Shown: piece by piece, positions 6,503 through 14,683 of the stretch
Layout: each line of letters starts with the position of its first letter
How positions within the stretch are numbered: position 1 is the first letter of the stretch
Source of the DNA: a virus
IMG/VR virus record: IMGVR_UViG_3300020083_001927
Span: 1 to 24,449 of that record
DNA length: 24,449 bases
Reading direction: 5' to 3' (one strand)
Notes under the pieces: model-generated
What the model was told of the DNA's origin: nothing
Seen by the model: the letters and a program-made list of their open reading frames with translations, nothing else
The model's database searches: none
Made by a program: the position numbers and the translations under genes

Positions 6503-8761
6503 ATGAATAATCAGATCTTTGTAAAAAAACGTAATGGAAATGCAGAAAAATTTGATATTGAAAAAATTCACAGAGTAATCAGATGGTCAATTGAAGGGTT
6601 AGACGGGGTAAGCCTATCGGATATAGAAATAAACGCCAAGCTCAATATGGTGCAAAATGTTACCACTAAAGAAATTCATCAAAGTCTTATTGAAGCAGCT
6701 TCTAACCTTATTTCAGTAGAATCACCTAACTATCAGTATGTTGCTTCTAGACTATTAAACTATCAGTTACGAAAAGACGTTTGGGGAGGCAAACACGCTC
6801 CAAGATTGTTAGATATGATTTATGGTGGAATTAGAAGAAAGATTTATGACCCTTCTATTATAGAAAAATATACAGAAGACGAAATTAATAAAATGGGTGA
6901 GTTTATTGATCATGATAGAGATTTTATTTTTACATATGCAGGTATTAAGCAGCTGTGTGACAAATATTTAATTAAAAATAGAATATCAGGTACTATTTTT
7001 GAAACTCCTCAATTTGCTTATATTCTAATTGCTGCATATGCTTTTGTTAATTATAATCCTGAGGATAGGTTAATATACATTAAAAGATTTTACGATGCTA
7101 TTTCTAAGCATAAAATTAATCTACCAACACCAATTATGGCCGGGGTTAGAACAGTATCAAGAGGGTACGCGAGCTGCTGCTTAATTGGTGTAGATGATAC
7201 AAAAGAATCTATTACTGCTTCCGGTACTGCAGTATCTTTAGCCACGGCTAGTAGGTGTGGTATTGGTATAGATATTTCTCGTGTCCGGGCAATGGGCACC
7301 CCGGTTAATGGTGGTTCAGTTGTGCATACAGGGGTTATCCCCTTTTTAAAGATATTCGAAGCATCGGTTAAAGCGTGGCAGCAAAATTCTATAAGAGGAG
7401 GTTCCGCTACTGTTAATATACAGTGGTGGCATTACGAGATTGAGGATGTAGTTGTATTAAAGAATAATGCTGGTACTGATGATAACAGAGTCAGAAAATT
7501 AGACTATACTGTCGGAATGTCAAAACTATTTTATGACAGGGTTATAAAAAATGAAAACGTAACATTATTTTCACCCAACGAAGTTCCTCACCTTTGGGGA
7601 GCATGGGGAACACCTGGTTTTGATAAAATATATGCAGAATGTGAGCAAGATAAGAAAATTAAATTTAAAAAGAAGATTTCTGCAAGAAAGCTATTTTCAC
7701 TTATAATTAAAGAAAGAGTAGAAACCGGTAGAATATATATTTTAAACGTCGATACGGCAAACGAACACGTTGCATGGCTAGATCAAGTCACCATGTCAAA
7801 TCTGTGCACAGAAATTATTCACCCTTATATTCCTTTAAAAGATTTTCATGATCAGGAAGCGGAAATAGGAATGTGTATTTTATCAGCAGTGAATATGTTA
7901 GAAATTAAGAATTGGAATGAATTAGAAAAGGTGTGTGAGTTAATAGTTAGATTTTTAGATGAAATTATAGATGTACAAGATTATTTTAATAAAGCTGCAG
8001 AAAATTTTGCTAAGCACCGACGTAGCCTAGGCATAGGTATTACAAACTTGGCTGCGTTTTTAGCTAAAAACGACGTAAAATACACTTCTAGTAAAGCTCT
8101 TCCAATAATTGATGAATGGATGGAGCATTTTCAATACTATCTTTTAAAAGCTAGTTTGACTCTTGCAAAAGAAAAAGGTAAATGTGAAAAATTTGATCGA
8201 ACAAAGTATTCTAAGGGCATACTACCTATAGATACTTTTAAGAAAAACACTACAGAGATTGTTAAGAGAAAACTATCACTAGATTGGGGTACATTAAGAG
8301 AGGAAATTAAAAAACACGGCTTAAGACACAGCACAGTTTCAGCCATAATGCCTTGTGAATCTAGTTCCGTTATTCAAAATTCTACTAATGGGGTAGAGCC
8401 TATTCGCTCACTCATTACCTACAAAATGTCTAAGATGGGTAAATTGCCTGTACTGGTTCCAGGCATAGGGAAATATGATCAAAATTATGAGTTAGCTTTT
8501 AGTCTACCAGATAATACAGGTCTTATTAATCTTAACGCCGTAATGCAAAAATATATAGACATGGCTATTTCTACTAACATATACTATAATTACAGTCATT
8601 ATGATGGCCACACTTTACCAGATGCTAAAGTAATGAAAGAAATTATGTATGCATATAGCATGGGTTTGATTAGTTTGTATTATAACAATACAGATGATGG
8701 TGATAAGGAGCAGTTAATTACAAAAGAAGACTCTTGTTCTAGTGGGGCATGTAAACTATGA
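6503..8761 (+). CDS. nrdA: Ribonucleoside-diphosphate reductase class Ia, large subunit
   Basis: The 752-aa protein is colinear with E. coli NrdA (761 aa). It starts with an ATP-cone (about residues 1-90), the allosteric activity site. Key residues are present: the active-site Cys in YASCCLIG (about 223-226), NLCTEI (radical Cys and catalytic Glu, about 433-438), and the second redox Cys in IGMCILSAVN. The LYYNN tyrosine pair of the radical-transfer chain and the C-terminal redox pair CSSGACKL are also intact. With NrdB it reduces ribonucleoside diphosphates to deoxyribonucleotides for phage DNA synthesis. The last 4 nt overlap nrdB (ATGA). No intron or frameshift is seen. Confidence 0.97.
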   Translation: MNNQIFVKKRNGNAEKFDIEKIHRVIRWSIEGLDGVSLSDIEINAKLNMVQNVTTKEIHQSLIEAASNLISVESPNYQYVASRLLNYQLRKDVWGGKHAPRLLDMIYGGIRRKIYDPSIIEKYTEDEINKMGEFIDHDRDFIFTYAGIKQLCDKYLIKNRISGTIFETPQFAYILIAAYAFVNYNPEDRLIYIKRFYDAISKHKINLPTPIMAGVRTVSRGYASCCLIGVDDTKESITASGTAVSLATASRCGIGIDISRVRAMGTPVNGGSVVHTGVIPFLKIFEASVKAWQQNSIRGGSATVNIQWWHYEIEDVVVLKNNAGTDDNRVRKLDYTVGMSKLFYDRVIKNENVTLFSPNEVPHLWGAWGTPGFDKIYAECEQDKKIKFKKKISARKLFSLIIKERVETGRIYILNVDTANEHVAWLDQVTMSNLCTEIIHPYIPLKDFHDQEAEIGMCILSAVNMLEIKNWNELEKVCELIVRFLDEIIDVQDYFNKAAENFAKHRRSLGIGITNLAAFLAKNDVKYTSSKALPIIDEWMEHFQYYLLKASLTLAKEKGKCEKFDRTKYSKGILPIDTFKKNTTEIVKRKLSLDWGTLREEIKKHGLRHSTVSAIMPCESSSVIQNSTNGVEPIRSLITYKMSKMGKLPVLVPGIGKYDQNYELAFSLPDNTGLINLNAVMQKYIDMAISTNIYYNYSHYDGHTLPDAKVMKEIMYAYSMGLISLYYNNTDDGDKEQLITKEDSCSSGACKL

Positions 8762-9822
8762 AATCTGTATTAAATTTAAAAAACATCGATCACACTAAGC
8801 AGCCTTTATTTTTTGGGGAAGACTTAAATTTACAACGTTATGATAGATTTAAGTATCCGGTATTTTTTGAGTTATTCAAAAGACAAGAAGAATTTTTTTG
8901 GTGGCCTCATGAAATTTCCCTGCAAAAAGATAGAGCTGATTATAAAGATCTAACACCGGAAGAAAGATTTGTGTTTGATACAAATTTAAAGTTTCAAACA
9001 TTAGGTGATAGTATGCTATCTAGATCTATACACTCGTTAAAAGACTATGTTTCTAGCCCGGAACTAGAAATATGTATGAACACCTGGCAAAGGTTTGAAG
9101 GGATCCATAGCTACAGCTATAGCTATCTTCTCAACAACGTACATCCAGATGCATCTAAATTTTTTGATAGTATAATGGATGATAAAGAAATAGTAAGTAG
9201 AGCAGAACTAATTCGTAAAAATTACGATAAAATCTTAGGTGGGGAAGATAAAAAAGATGTTAAGGAAAAGATTTTTGACTGCATTCTAGCAGTCAATGTA
9301 ATGGAAGGACTAGTGTTCTATGTTAGTTTTGCCTGTTCATTTTACTTTGGGTACAGAGGTAAAATGGAAGGAAATGCTAAAATTATTAAGTTTATTCAAA
9401 GAGATGAAGCTCAACACTTTGCTATAACTCAAAATCTTATTAAAATTCTTCGAGATGAAGACAAAGAAGGGTTTACATCAACCGTAAAAAAGAATGAAGA
9501 TAAGATTTATGCTATATATGAACAAGCAACAAAAAATGAAATCGAATGGGCACAATATCTTTTTAGTAAAAGTTCATTATTAGGTTTAAATGCTGAGGTC
9601 TTAGGGTCATATGCAAAATGGCTTTGTGATAATAGACTACGGTCTCTCGGTTACAAAAAAGTCTTTAATCAAAAAGAAAATCCAATTGCAGGTTGGTTGG
9701 ACAGTTATCTAGACAGCAGTAAAGTCCAAGTAGCCCCACAGGAGGCAGAAATAGGTGCATACAAAATTGCGGCGCGCGATACAACGATTACAGAAGACGT
9801 TTTCGACGACATTAAGTTGTAA
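8758..9822 (+). CDS. nrdB: Ribonucleoside-diphosphate reductase class Ia, small (radical) subunit
   Basis: This 354-aa ferritin-like protein holds the di-iron tyrosyl-radical centre that activates NrdA. The ligand set matches E. coli NrdB: D84 (TLGDS), E114 and H117 with the radical Tyr121 (FEGIHSYSY), E183 (VMEGLVFYVSFACSF), and E217 and H220 (RDEAQHF). The C-terminal tail (DTTITEDVFDDIKL) is acidic and suits docking into NrdA. Translation is coupled to nrdA through ATGA. The radical Tyr is present, so a class Ia type rather than Tyr-less Ic is indicated. Confidence 0.97.
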   Translation: MKSVLNLKNIDHTKQPLFFGEDLNLQRYDRFKYPVFFELFKRQEEFFWWPHEISLQKDRADYKDLTPEERFVFDTNLKFQTLGDSMLSRSIHSLKDYVSSPELEICMNTWQRFEGIHSYSYSYLLNNVHPDASKFFDSIMDDKEIVSRAELIRKNYDKILGGEDKKDVKEKIFDCILAVNVMEGLVFYVSFACSFYFGYRGKMEGNAKIIKFIQRDEAQHFAITQNLIKILRDEDKEGFTSTVKKNEDKIYAIYEQATKNEIEWAQYLFSKSSLLGLNAEVLGSYAKWLCDNRLRSLGYKKVFNQKENPIAGWLDSYLDSSKVQVAPQEAEIGAYKIAARDTTITEDVFDDIKL

Positions 9823-9825
9823 TCT

Positions 9826-9833
9826 TATAAATA
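9826..9833 (+). promoter_or_regulatory. Perfect T4-type late promoter motif TATAAATA
   Basis: This is an exact match to the T4 late consensus. It lies 8 nt before the ATG at 9842, so the predicted transcript would have a leader of only a few bases. It follows the nrdB stop directly. Confidence 0.6.
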
Positions 9834-9841
9834 TTAAACAG

Positions 9842-11041
9842 ATGATTCCTGTTTTTAATACAAAGAGGTTGGAGGCCAACCATTTATATCCTACTTTATT
9901 TGGGTTTTCTACTAGAAATAAAGTAGCTGCTAATCTTTTAAACTATGTTTACGGGGTTGTGATGGTGGTCGCAATGGCATTTGCATTCCATGCACTAAGT
10001 CTCATATTATCCGACTGGAATAAGATATTTGTTTTTCTTGCTAGTTTAGCTGTTGTAGGGTTGCCTTATTGTGTTAAGATTGTTTTGTTTGGTAACGAAA
10101 GATTTGAAGCAAAACACGCCTATCTGTGTTTGGCTATAAGCGTTTTGCCTGCTATTTTCGATTTTATAGGGTTTTATAGTGAAACAAGCATTAAGCAGAC
10201 ATTAACCCAGACAAAATTTGAAATTGTAGAGAAAATAAGTTACTTTAACACTGAAGCTCGTGAAAAATTAGAACAGGAGAAGATTTCTCTACTACAAAAA
10301 AGAGATAAAGAACTCGCTGATATTAAATCCAAGTCAGCTCAAAAATTAACACAACTTGAGGCTAGGTTGACCAACGCAAAGCAGACTTTTATAGATGAAA
10401 CTGAAGGAGTTAAGGGGCAATATACAACTGGTAAAATCGGTAGCGGACCAAGAGCAAAGGAATATCAAGCAGAAATAAGAAAGACACAAGCTTCTAACGA
10501 ACTAGAAGAAAGAAAAATTCTTCAGGAGCAAGAAATAGACGCAGAAACTATTAATAATAAGTATCAGGCCCTAATAGATCAGTGTGATGCCGGTTTAAAA
10601 GAGATAGATACATTAGTTTCTAGTGATAATAAAGCAAAAGGACTTCTATATCAAGTCAATAATGTAACTAACTTTTCAGATTTATCTAAAGTTACAATTA
10701 CAGTTAATAATAGTATATCTAATATAAGCTCTAAGATGGGTCTTGAGCCTAAGTTTGTCTCTTATTCTACAGATGATGTAATACAGCTTTCATTTAGTGC
10801 TTTATTGCGTGGTGATATTACTGCATTAGTTTGCTTTTTGCTAGCAGTTCTCTTAGAAATGGTTGACATAGTTATTGTTTTTATGATAAGAGGTACTCGT
10901 AAATCTGAAATAGTTGAAATAAAAGAAGAAGAAAAGAACAAAATATTTTTTAAAAAATATGATTCTGAAATAAAATCAGAAAAAAATCCTCAAGCAATAG
11001 AGCAAATATTTCACCCCTACCAAAATTATACAAAACATTAA
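9842..11041 (+). CDS. Four-TM membrane protein with central coiled coil (DUF4407-like)
   Basis: The frame is open further upstream, but the ATG at 9842 is preferred: it follows nrdB and sits just after a late motif, whereas an earlier start would overlap nrdB by about 68 nt. The 399-aa protein has three N-terminal membrane helices (about 34-57, 62-83 and 93-112). A long charged coiled-coil region (about 120-255) is interrupted by a Gly-rich segment (GKIGSGPRAKEY). A fourth membrane helix follows (about 326-349), then a Lys/Glu-rich tail. The order of three helices, coiled coil, one helix resembles DUF4407 proteins, though I cannot confirm this. Its role is unknown; a late function at the cell membrane is plausible. 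Confidence 0.75.
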   Translation: MIPVFNTKRLEANHLYPTLFGFSTRNKVAANLLNYVYGVVMVVAMAFAFHALSLILSDWNKIFVFLASLAVVGLPYCVKIVLFGNERFEAKHAYLCLAISVLPAIFDFIGFYSETSIKQTLTQTKFEIVEKISYFNTEAREKLEQEKISLLQKRDKELADIKSKSAQKLTQLEARLTNAKQTFIDETEGVKGQYTTGKIGSGPRAKEYQAEIRKTQASNELEERKILQEQEIDAETINNKYQALIDQCDAGLKEIDTLVSSDNKAKGLLYQVNNVTNFSDLSKVTITVNNSISNISSKMGLEPKFVSYSTDDVIQLSFSALLRGDITALVCFLLAVLLEMVDIVIVFMIRGTRKSEIVEIKEEEKNKIFFKKYDSEIKSEKNPQAIEQIFHPYQNYTKH

Positions 11042-11078
11042 TTTTTGGGCCGTCTAGAACTAAGTACTATTGAAGGCG

Positions 11079-11133
11079 TATTCAAATAGGGGTGGGAGGT
11101 GGGCTCGATAGCAATATCGGGACTATTTGAATA
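11079..11133 (+). promoter_or_regulatory. Structured intergenic element: 11-bp stem, G-tract and GNRA hairpin
   Basis: TATTCAAATAG (11079-11089) pairs perfectly with CTATTTGAATA (11123-11133). The enclosed 33 nt contain GGGGTGGGAGGTGGG (11089-11103), unusually G-rich for this genome. They also contain a nested 7-bp stem with one U-G pair closed by a GCAA tetraloop (CTCGATA-GCAA-TATCGGG). GGAGGTG inside the G-tract is a perfect anti-Shine-Dalgarno complement but lies about 40 nt from the next start. The 3' arm overlaps the late element of the gene at 11142. No U-tract follows, so it is not a typical terminator. Confidence 0.55.
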
Positions 11134-11137
11134 AATA
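11130..11137 (+). promoter_or_regulatory. Late-type promoter element (class B), AATAAATA
   Basis: The TAAATA core (11132-11137) is followed by ATAT and then the GTG at 11142. The context matches that at 2669-2681 for 13 bases. It overlaps the 3' arm of the upstream inverted repeat. Confidence 0.6.
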
Positions 11138-11141
11138 ATAT

Positions 11142-11339
11142 GTGAGTAGCGGTACTGCTGTTCCGGAGTTATCAACTACCAGGCTGTATAGGCATTTTAT
11201 GTTAATGCGTGATGAAATCTTAAAGCATAAATGGTATGAAAGTGAAAGATCTGGTTTTGATGTTGGGTTTGAATATGCTTTACTTGATTGGAATGTTAAA
11301 TTTAAGCAAGCGTGGGATAAAACTAAGGACCCTTCTTAG
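11142..11339 (+). CDS. Hypothetical 65-aa protein
   Basis: This small soluble protein is rich in Trp and Tyr in its second half: ILKHKWYESERSG, then DVGFEYALLDWNVKFKQAW. That looks like one helical unit with a conserved HKWxESExxGxDxGxxxA pattern, but I cannot name the family. GTG is chosen as start because the late-type element sits at the standard 4-nt spacing; the ATG at 11140 is followed by a stop. Its 3' end overlaps the convergent hub gene by 17 nt. The late-type promoter suggests a virion-associated or assembly role. Confidence 0.6.
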   Translation: MSSGTAVPELSTTRLYRHFMLMRDEILKHKWYESERSGFDVGFEYALLDWNVKFKQAWDKTKDPS

Positions 11340-13596
11340 CGTTATCTTGTGGTGCTGCAACATTTCTCTCTACACCGTTACTGCTTTTAGCGGCGTCTCT
11401 CAAATCACTATTACTTTTAACCAGTTTTAATGGTAAATTGCGGAAATGATGACTATGTGGCACCAGCCTTACACAATCGTCTTCTCCCCACGCACCGAGT
11501 GTATTATTATTCATCACTGGAACCCAACTAGGCGTACCTGGGCCTTGAGCTATTAGAACCCATCCTATTCTTTTATTCACCCCCGTATTAGTAGTGCCAA
11601 ATACAGTAGTATCTTCAGTTTCTTGTATCTCTACAGGGGCAGTTACATGATTTAGCGTTAATTCTCCCTCAATATGTGCACCTCCACCTACTACTAAGTT
11701 ACGACTAACACCAAGACTACTATCAATCAACACTTGCTTCATTTGTCTTTGCTTGAGAGCAATAATATCAGCAGTAATTGTAAGTCTCTTACCACCATCT
11801 ATATTGACCTCGTTACCACTGGCAATATTAATTTGTTCTCCAGACATATTAACAATAGTACCACCTATTTGAACTGGACCAAACGATTTCATGCTTATAC
11901 CTCCTGCCCCTACCTGAAGGGTATACCTGTTACATACATTAAGGGTGTAATTGCCCCCCGGTAAATCATCGACATGAACATATTCTATTAAAGGACTAGC
12001 TTCTTGATTCTCGAAAACACCATCAGTTCCTACTGAAACACCAGCATTGTATATTTTACCCTGACTATCAACACGTATACTACCAAAATCATTCATCACC
12101 AGTCCGATTGTTTCGATTTTATGCTTAGTAACGTCTACTATTTCATGCCCGCCCAAGCCTAAGCTAGCCTCTGCTTTACTTAAATTGACAATTTTAGAGC
12201 TAATTAAAGATTTTAACTGTTGTTTTGCTGGGTCAGGTGTCCAGTTACCTCCCATCGAGCTCTTACTTTGACCAGTTCCACCGCAGCTGGGGCATTGATA
12301 GGTAGGCGGGAATGCAAGATTCTGAGGACTACCAGGGGGCTGCACCCCCTTATTGTTAACATTAATGTAATCTGCTACTTCATCCTTAGTACTATCTACT
12401 GTAGAGGTAGCAACCGAAGTAAATGGACTATTTTTTAATGTATCATACTTTCTCCCACCATTACAAACAGGACATGGTCCATAGCTTCCAGCTTGAGACT
12501 GCTCAACACTATTAAAAAACTGCTTTTCCTTTACTCTTTGCGTTTCAAATCTTTGTTTTATATCAGCAATATCTTGCATCAAATCTTTCCATCTTTGTAC
12601 AGCGCTTGCATCTAAACTACCTATTTTTCTATACAAATCCCCTCTAACAGTACTATCATTATCACCATCTACATAATAATTGTCTGTACCACGAACAGTT
12701 TCAAACTTATCACCTAAAATTAAGTGTTGTTCATTGGATGTAGCAAGATATATACTCGATGGATTTGTTAAACTAATAAAACTTCCACTATAATGGGTAA
12801 TATTTACAGCTTCCCTGTTATCTGTATTTACAAATTCTATTGTACCGCCTTTTTGATTGATCAAATATTTGTTTCTATATGTTTCCACATTATGATCTGT
12901 GTTTGATGTATTTGGTTTCTTGTTTTCATAAGAATCGGGGTAATCTGATAACTCATAAACATTCTGCCATTCTTGTGCACCATGGCTTGCAGCAAAGTAA
13001 ACAGGATACATAGGATTACCGTCAATAAAAAATACCCATAAATGAGAACCTACCGAAGGAATAGCAAAAGAACCTTTTGCTTTATTTGAATAAGAGGAAG
13101 GCCGATAATTGTTACCATATATATTAGCTTTATTGGTACCAGAAGAACCTGGGCTTACAAACGCATCTTTAAGTGAGAAATTATACTTTTCATATATATT
13201 GGCCGGCTTTTCTCCTGTCCCGTCTTTATTTTGACTAAATTCTGTTGTTTTGAAATCTTTTACCGGTGTAGAGCTCTTATAATCACTGCTATCACTAATA
13301 GTTGCGCTTCTATTAAAACTGTTATAACGACCAGAAGAGTCCTCCCCCACTAAAGGCGAAGCACACTCCGCCCATGGTAAGATATCCTTTAACTCATCCA
13401 CAATATCAGTAAGATTGCTCTCTATATTAGAACCAAGAAATTTAAATTTTTTATCTGTTAATGTTTTACCCCAATTGTTATATACCCCCGGAGAAATACT
13501 GGGTATGTAGACCTTAACCCTGCCGCTTTTTGCAGGATCATTGTTAGCAACTACTATGCCGAGGTAATTACCGTAAAATTTACCTTCAGCCTTCAT
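11323..13596 (-). CDS. gp5-like baseplate hub/central spike protein without a lysozyme domain
   Basis: The 757-aa protein opens with the gp5/VgrG-type OB-fold signature FYGNYLGIVVANNDPAKSGRVKV. After a low-complexity stretch it has GSFAIPSVGSHLWVFFIDGNPMYPVYF (about 175-201), the typical second half of the OB domain. No lysozyme domain is found. Residues 240-325 and 485-650 look like beta-helix spike. Between them is a helical insert (about 330-365) and two CxxC knuckles (CPVCNGG at 375 and CPSCGGTG at 435), resembling a DnaJ-type zinc site. Near the C-terminus PHSHHF (713-718) resembles the HxH iron site at phage spike tips. It is coupled by ATGA to the 3D-domain protein upstream, which may supply the missing peptidoglycan-cleaving activity. 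Confidence 0.88.
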   Translation of the reverse strand: MKAEGKFYGNYLGIVVANNDPAKSGRVKVYIPSISPGVYNNWGKTLTDKKFKFLGSNIESNLTDIVDELKDILPWAECASPLVGEDSSGRYNSFNRSATISDSSDYKSSTPVKDFKTTEFSQNKDGTGEKPANIYEKYNFSLKDAFVSPGSSGTNKANIYGNNYRPSSYSNKAKGSFAIPSVGSHLWVFFIDGNPMYPVYFAASHGAQEWQNVYELSDYPDSYENKKPNTSNTDHNVETYRNKYLINQKGGTIEFVNTDNREAVNITHYSGSFISLTNPSSIYLATSNEQHLILGDKFETVRGTDNYYVDGDNDSTVRGDLYRKIGSLDASAVQRWKDLMQDIADIKQRFETQRVKEKQFFNSVEQSQAGSYGPCPVCNGGRKYDTLKNSPFTSVATSTVDSTKDEVADYINVNNKGVQPPGSPQNLAFPPTYQCPSCGGTGQSKSSMGGNWTPDPAKQQLKSLISSKIVNLSKAEASLGLGGHEIVDVTKHKIETIGLVMNDFGSIRVDSQGKIYNAGVSVGTDGVFENQEASPLIEYVHVDDLPGGNYTLNVCNRYTLQVGAGGISMKSFGPVQIGGTIVNMSGEQINIASGNEVNIDGGKRLTITADIIALKQRQMKQVLIDSSLGVSRNLVVGGGAHIEGELTLNHVTAPVEIQETEDTTVFGTTNTGVNKRIGWVLIAQGPGTPSWVPVMNNNTLGAWGEDDCVRLVPHSHHFRNLPLKLVKSNSDLRDAAKSSNGVERNVAAPQDNAKKGP

Positions 13597-14636
13597 GCTA
13601 TACCGTAGGTTGGGGGAGAATTTTTAGCATATCTATAATTACTTGTAGGAGGAAACACCTTTACACTTATATACTCAGGTGTAGAATTGGCAAATGCTAT
13701 TGCATCTTCTTTTTTAAAAAAGAATACATCGACTACAGGTGTTTTACCTCCACTTGCAGTTCTTGCTTTAACTGCACCTCCTGTGTCCGTGGCAAATCTA
13801 ACACCAATATCGGGGAATTGTATTCTACTTAAGTAAGGAATAATAGCCGGGTCAACCGCAGCGCTTATACCTTGTTGAAGCTGTCGACCAGTAGAACTCC
13901 GTAGAGCTGCAGAATCTGAATCTGTACCGGACCCATACGCCCAATATACTGTTCTTCTAACATATAGATCAAATCCATTTTTATTATCACCGCTATACTG
14001 GGGTGAACTTATTTGTTGTAGATTTTGTTGTGCAGAGTTATTGAAATCATTATTTTGAACTTCTGAAAGTGTCATTTCTTTAGAATTATTCTTAAGATTA
14101 TCTAATGCAGTAGTTACAGTCTCTTGTTTTTTTGCGTTAAAAATATCTGGGTTACTTAAATCTCTAATACCTTTGGGTGTAAAACTAGGGTATGAGGATT
14201 GTACTGATTGGTTAAGATTTCCCAACTGAAAAGCTTGATCATTACCCTTGAGTGTACCGATAGTTTGCATTGAAATTCCTTTTGAGTAGCTTTCTAGAGT
14301 TTTAGTAAGTTGTGAATTTGCACTTTCTAGCTGACTTATAGCAATAGAGTTCTGTACATTAATTGAGTTTTGGCCTTGAACTGAATTCAAGTAAGAAGTG
14401 GCAGATGAATCTAAAGTAGGCCTGATTGCAGTAGCATTTTGTTGAAAAACATTTTCCATATTAGTCTGATTAATAGATTGAGGTTGATCATCAGAGTAGG
14501 TGATAAAATTATCAGGCAAGTAAGAGGCTAGTGTGTTATCAAACCCATCAAAAGAAGGAATTGAGGTGGATACAGTATTTTTATCCTGTATCTTGGCTAA
14601 AAGATCTGATATTGTGTCTGGTGATGAATAAAACAC
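13593..14636 (-). CDS. Tail-associated 3D-domain protein (putative virion peptidoglycan lytic enzyme)
   Basis: The 347-aa protein has a Ser/Gln/Asn-rich, probably extended or helical N-terminal region (1-215). A C-terminal 3D domain (about 222-330) carries the three aspartates in AAVDPAIIP (D262), ATDTGGAV (D284) and VVDVFF (D303). The domain is a clear paralogue of that in the exported protein at 2108-2671. There is no signal sequence. It is encoded just before, and overlapping by ATGA, the gp5-like hub, which lacks lysozyme. It is therefore likely to be a tail component that opens the cell wall during DNA entry. Start is GTG with a late-type element 5 nt upstream on the minus strand. Confidence 0.78.
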   Translation of the reverse strand: MFYSSPDTISDLLAKIQDKNTVSTSIPSFDGFDNTLASYLPDNFITYSDDQPQSINQTNMENVFQQNATAIRPTLDSSATSYLNSVQGQNSINVQNSIAISQLESANSQLTKTLESYSKGISMQTIGTLKGNDQAFQLGNLNQSVQSSYPSFTPKGIRDLSNPDIFNAKKQETVTTALDNLKNNSKEMTLSEVQNNDFNNSAQQNLQQISSPQYSGDNKNGFDLYVRRTVYWAYGSGTDSDSAALRSSTGRQLQQGISAAVDPAIIPYLSRIQFPDIGVRFATDTGGAVKARTASGGKTPVVDVFFFKKEDAIAFANSTPEYISVKVFPPTSNYRYAKNSPPTYGIA

Positions 14637-14641
14637 AAAAT

Positions 14642-14649
14642 TATTTAAT
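14642..14649 (-). promoter_or_regulatory. Late-type promoter element (class B, minus strand), ATTAAATA
   Basis: On the minus strand ATTAAATA is followed by ATTTT and the GTG at 14636. It overlaps by one base the -35 of the divergent class A promoter, so a 47-bp spacer serves a late gene in one direction and an early-type gene in the other. Confidence 0.55.
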
Positions 14650-14676
14650 TGATTATACTGTTTAACAAGTTATATT
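14649..14676 (+). promoter_or_regulatory. Early-type promoter (class A), TTGATT-N16-TATATT
   Basis: TTGATT (14649-14654), 16 bases, TATATT (14671-14676), 7 bases, then the ATG at 14684. Hexamer, spacer and distance to start are the same as for the gene at 4809. It would drive the deazaguanine-modification gene block. Confidence 0.6.
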
Positions 14677-14683
14677 ATATAGA

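Noticed and set aside
9755-9841. Upstream start for the membrane protein at 9755
   Set aside because: It would overlap nrdB by 68 nt and add a basic, unrelated N-terminus; the ATG at 9842 follows the late motif directly.
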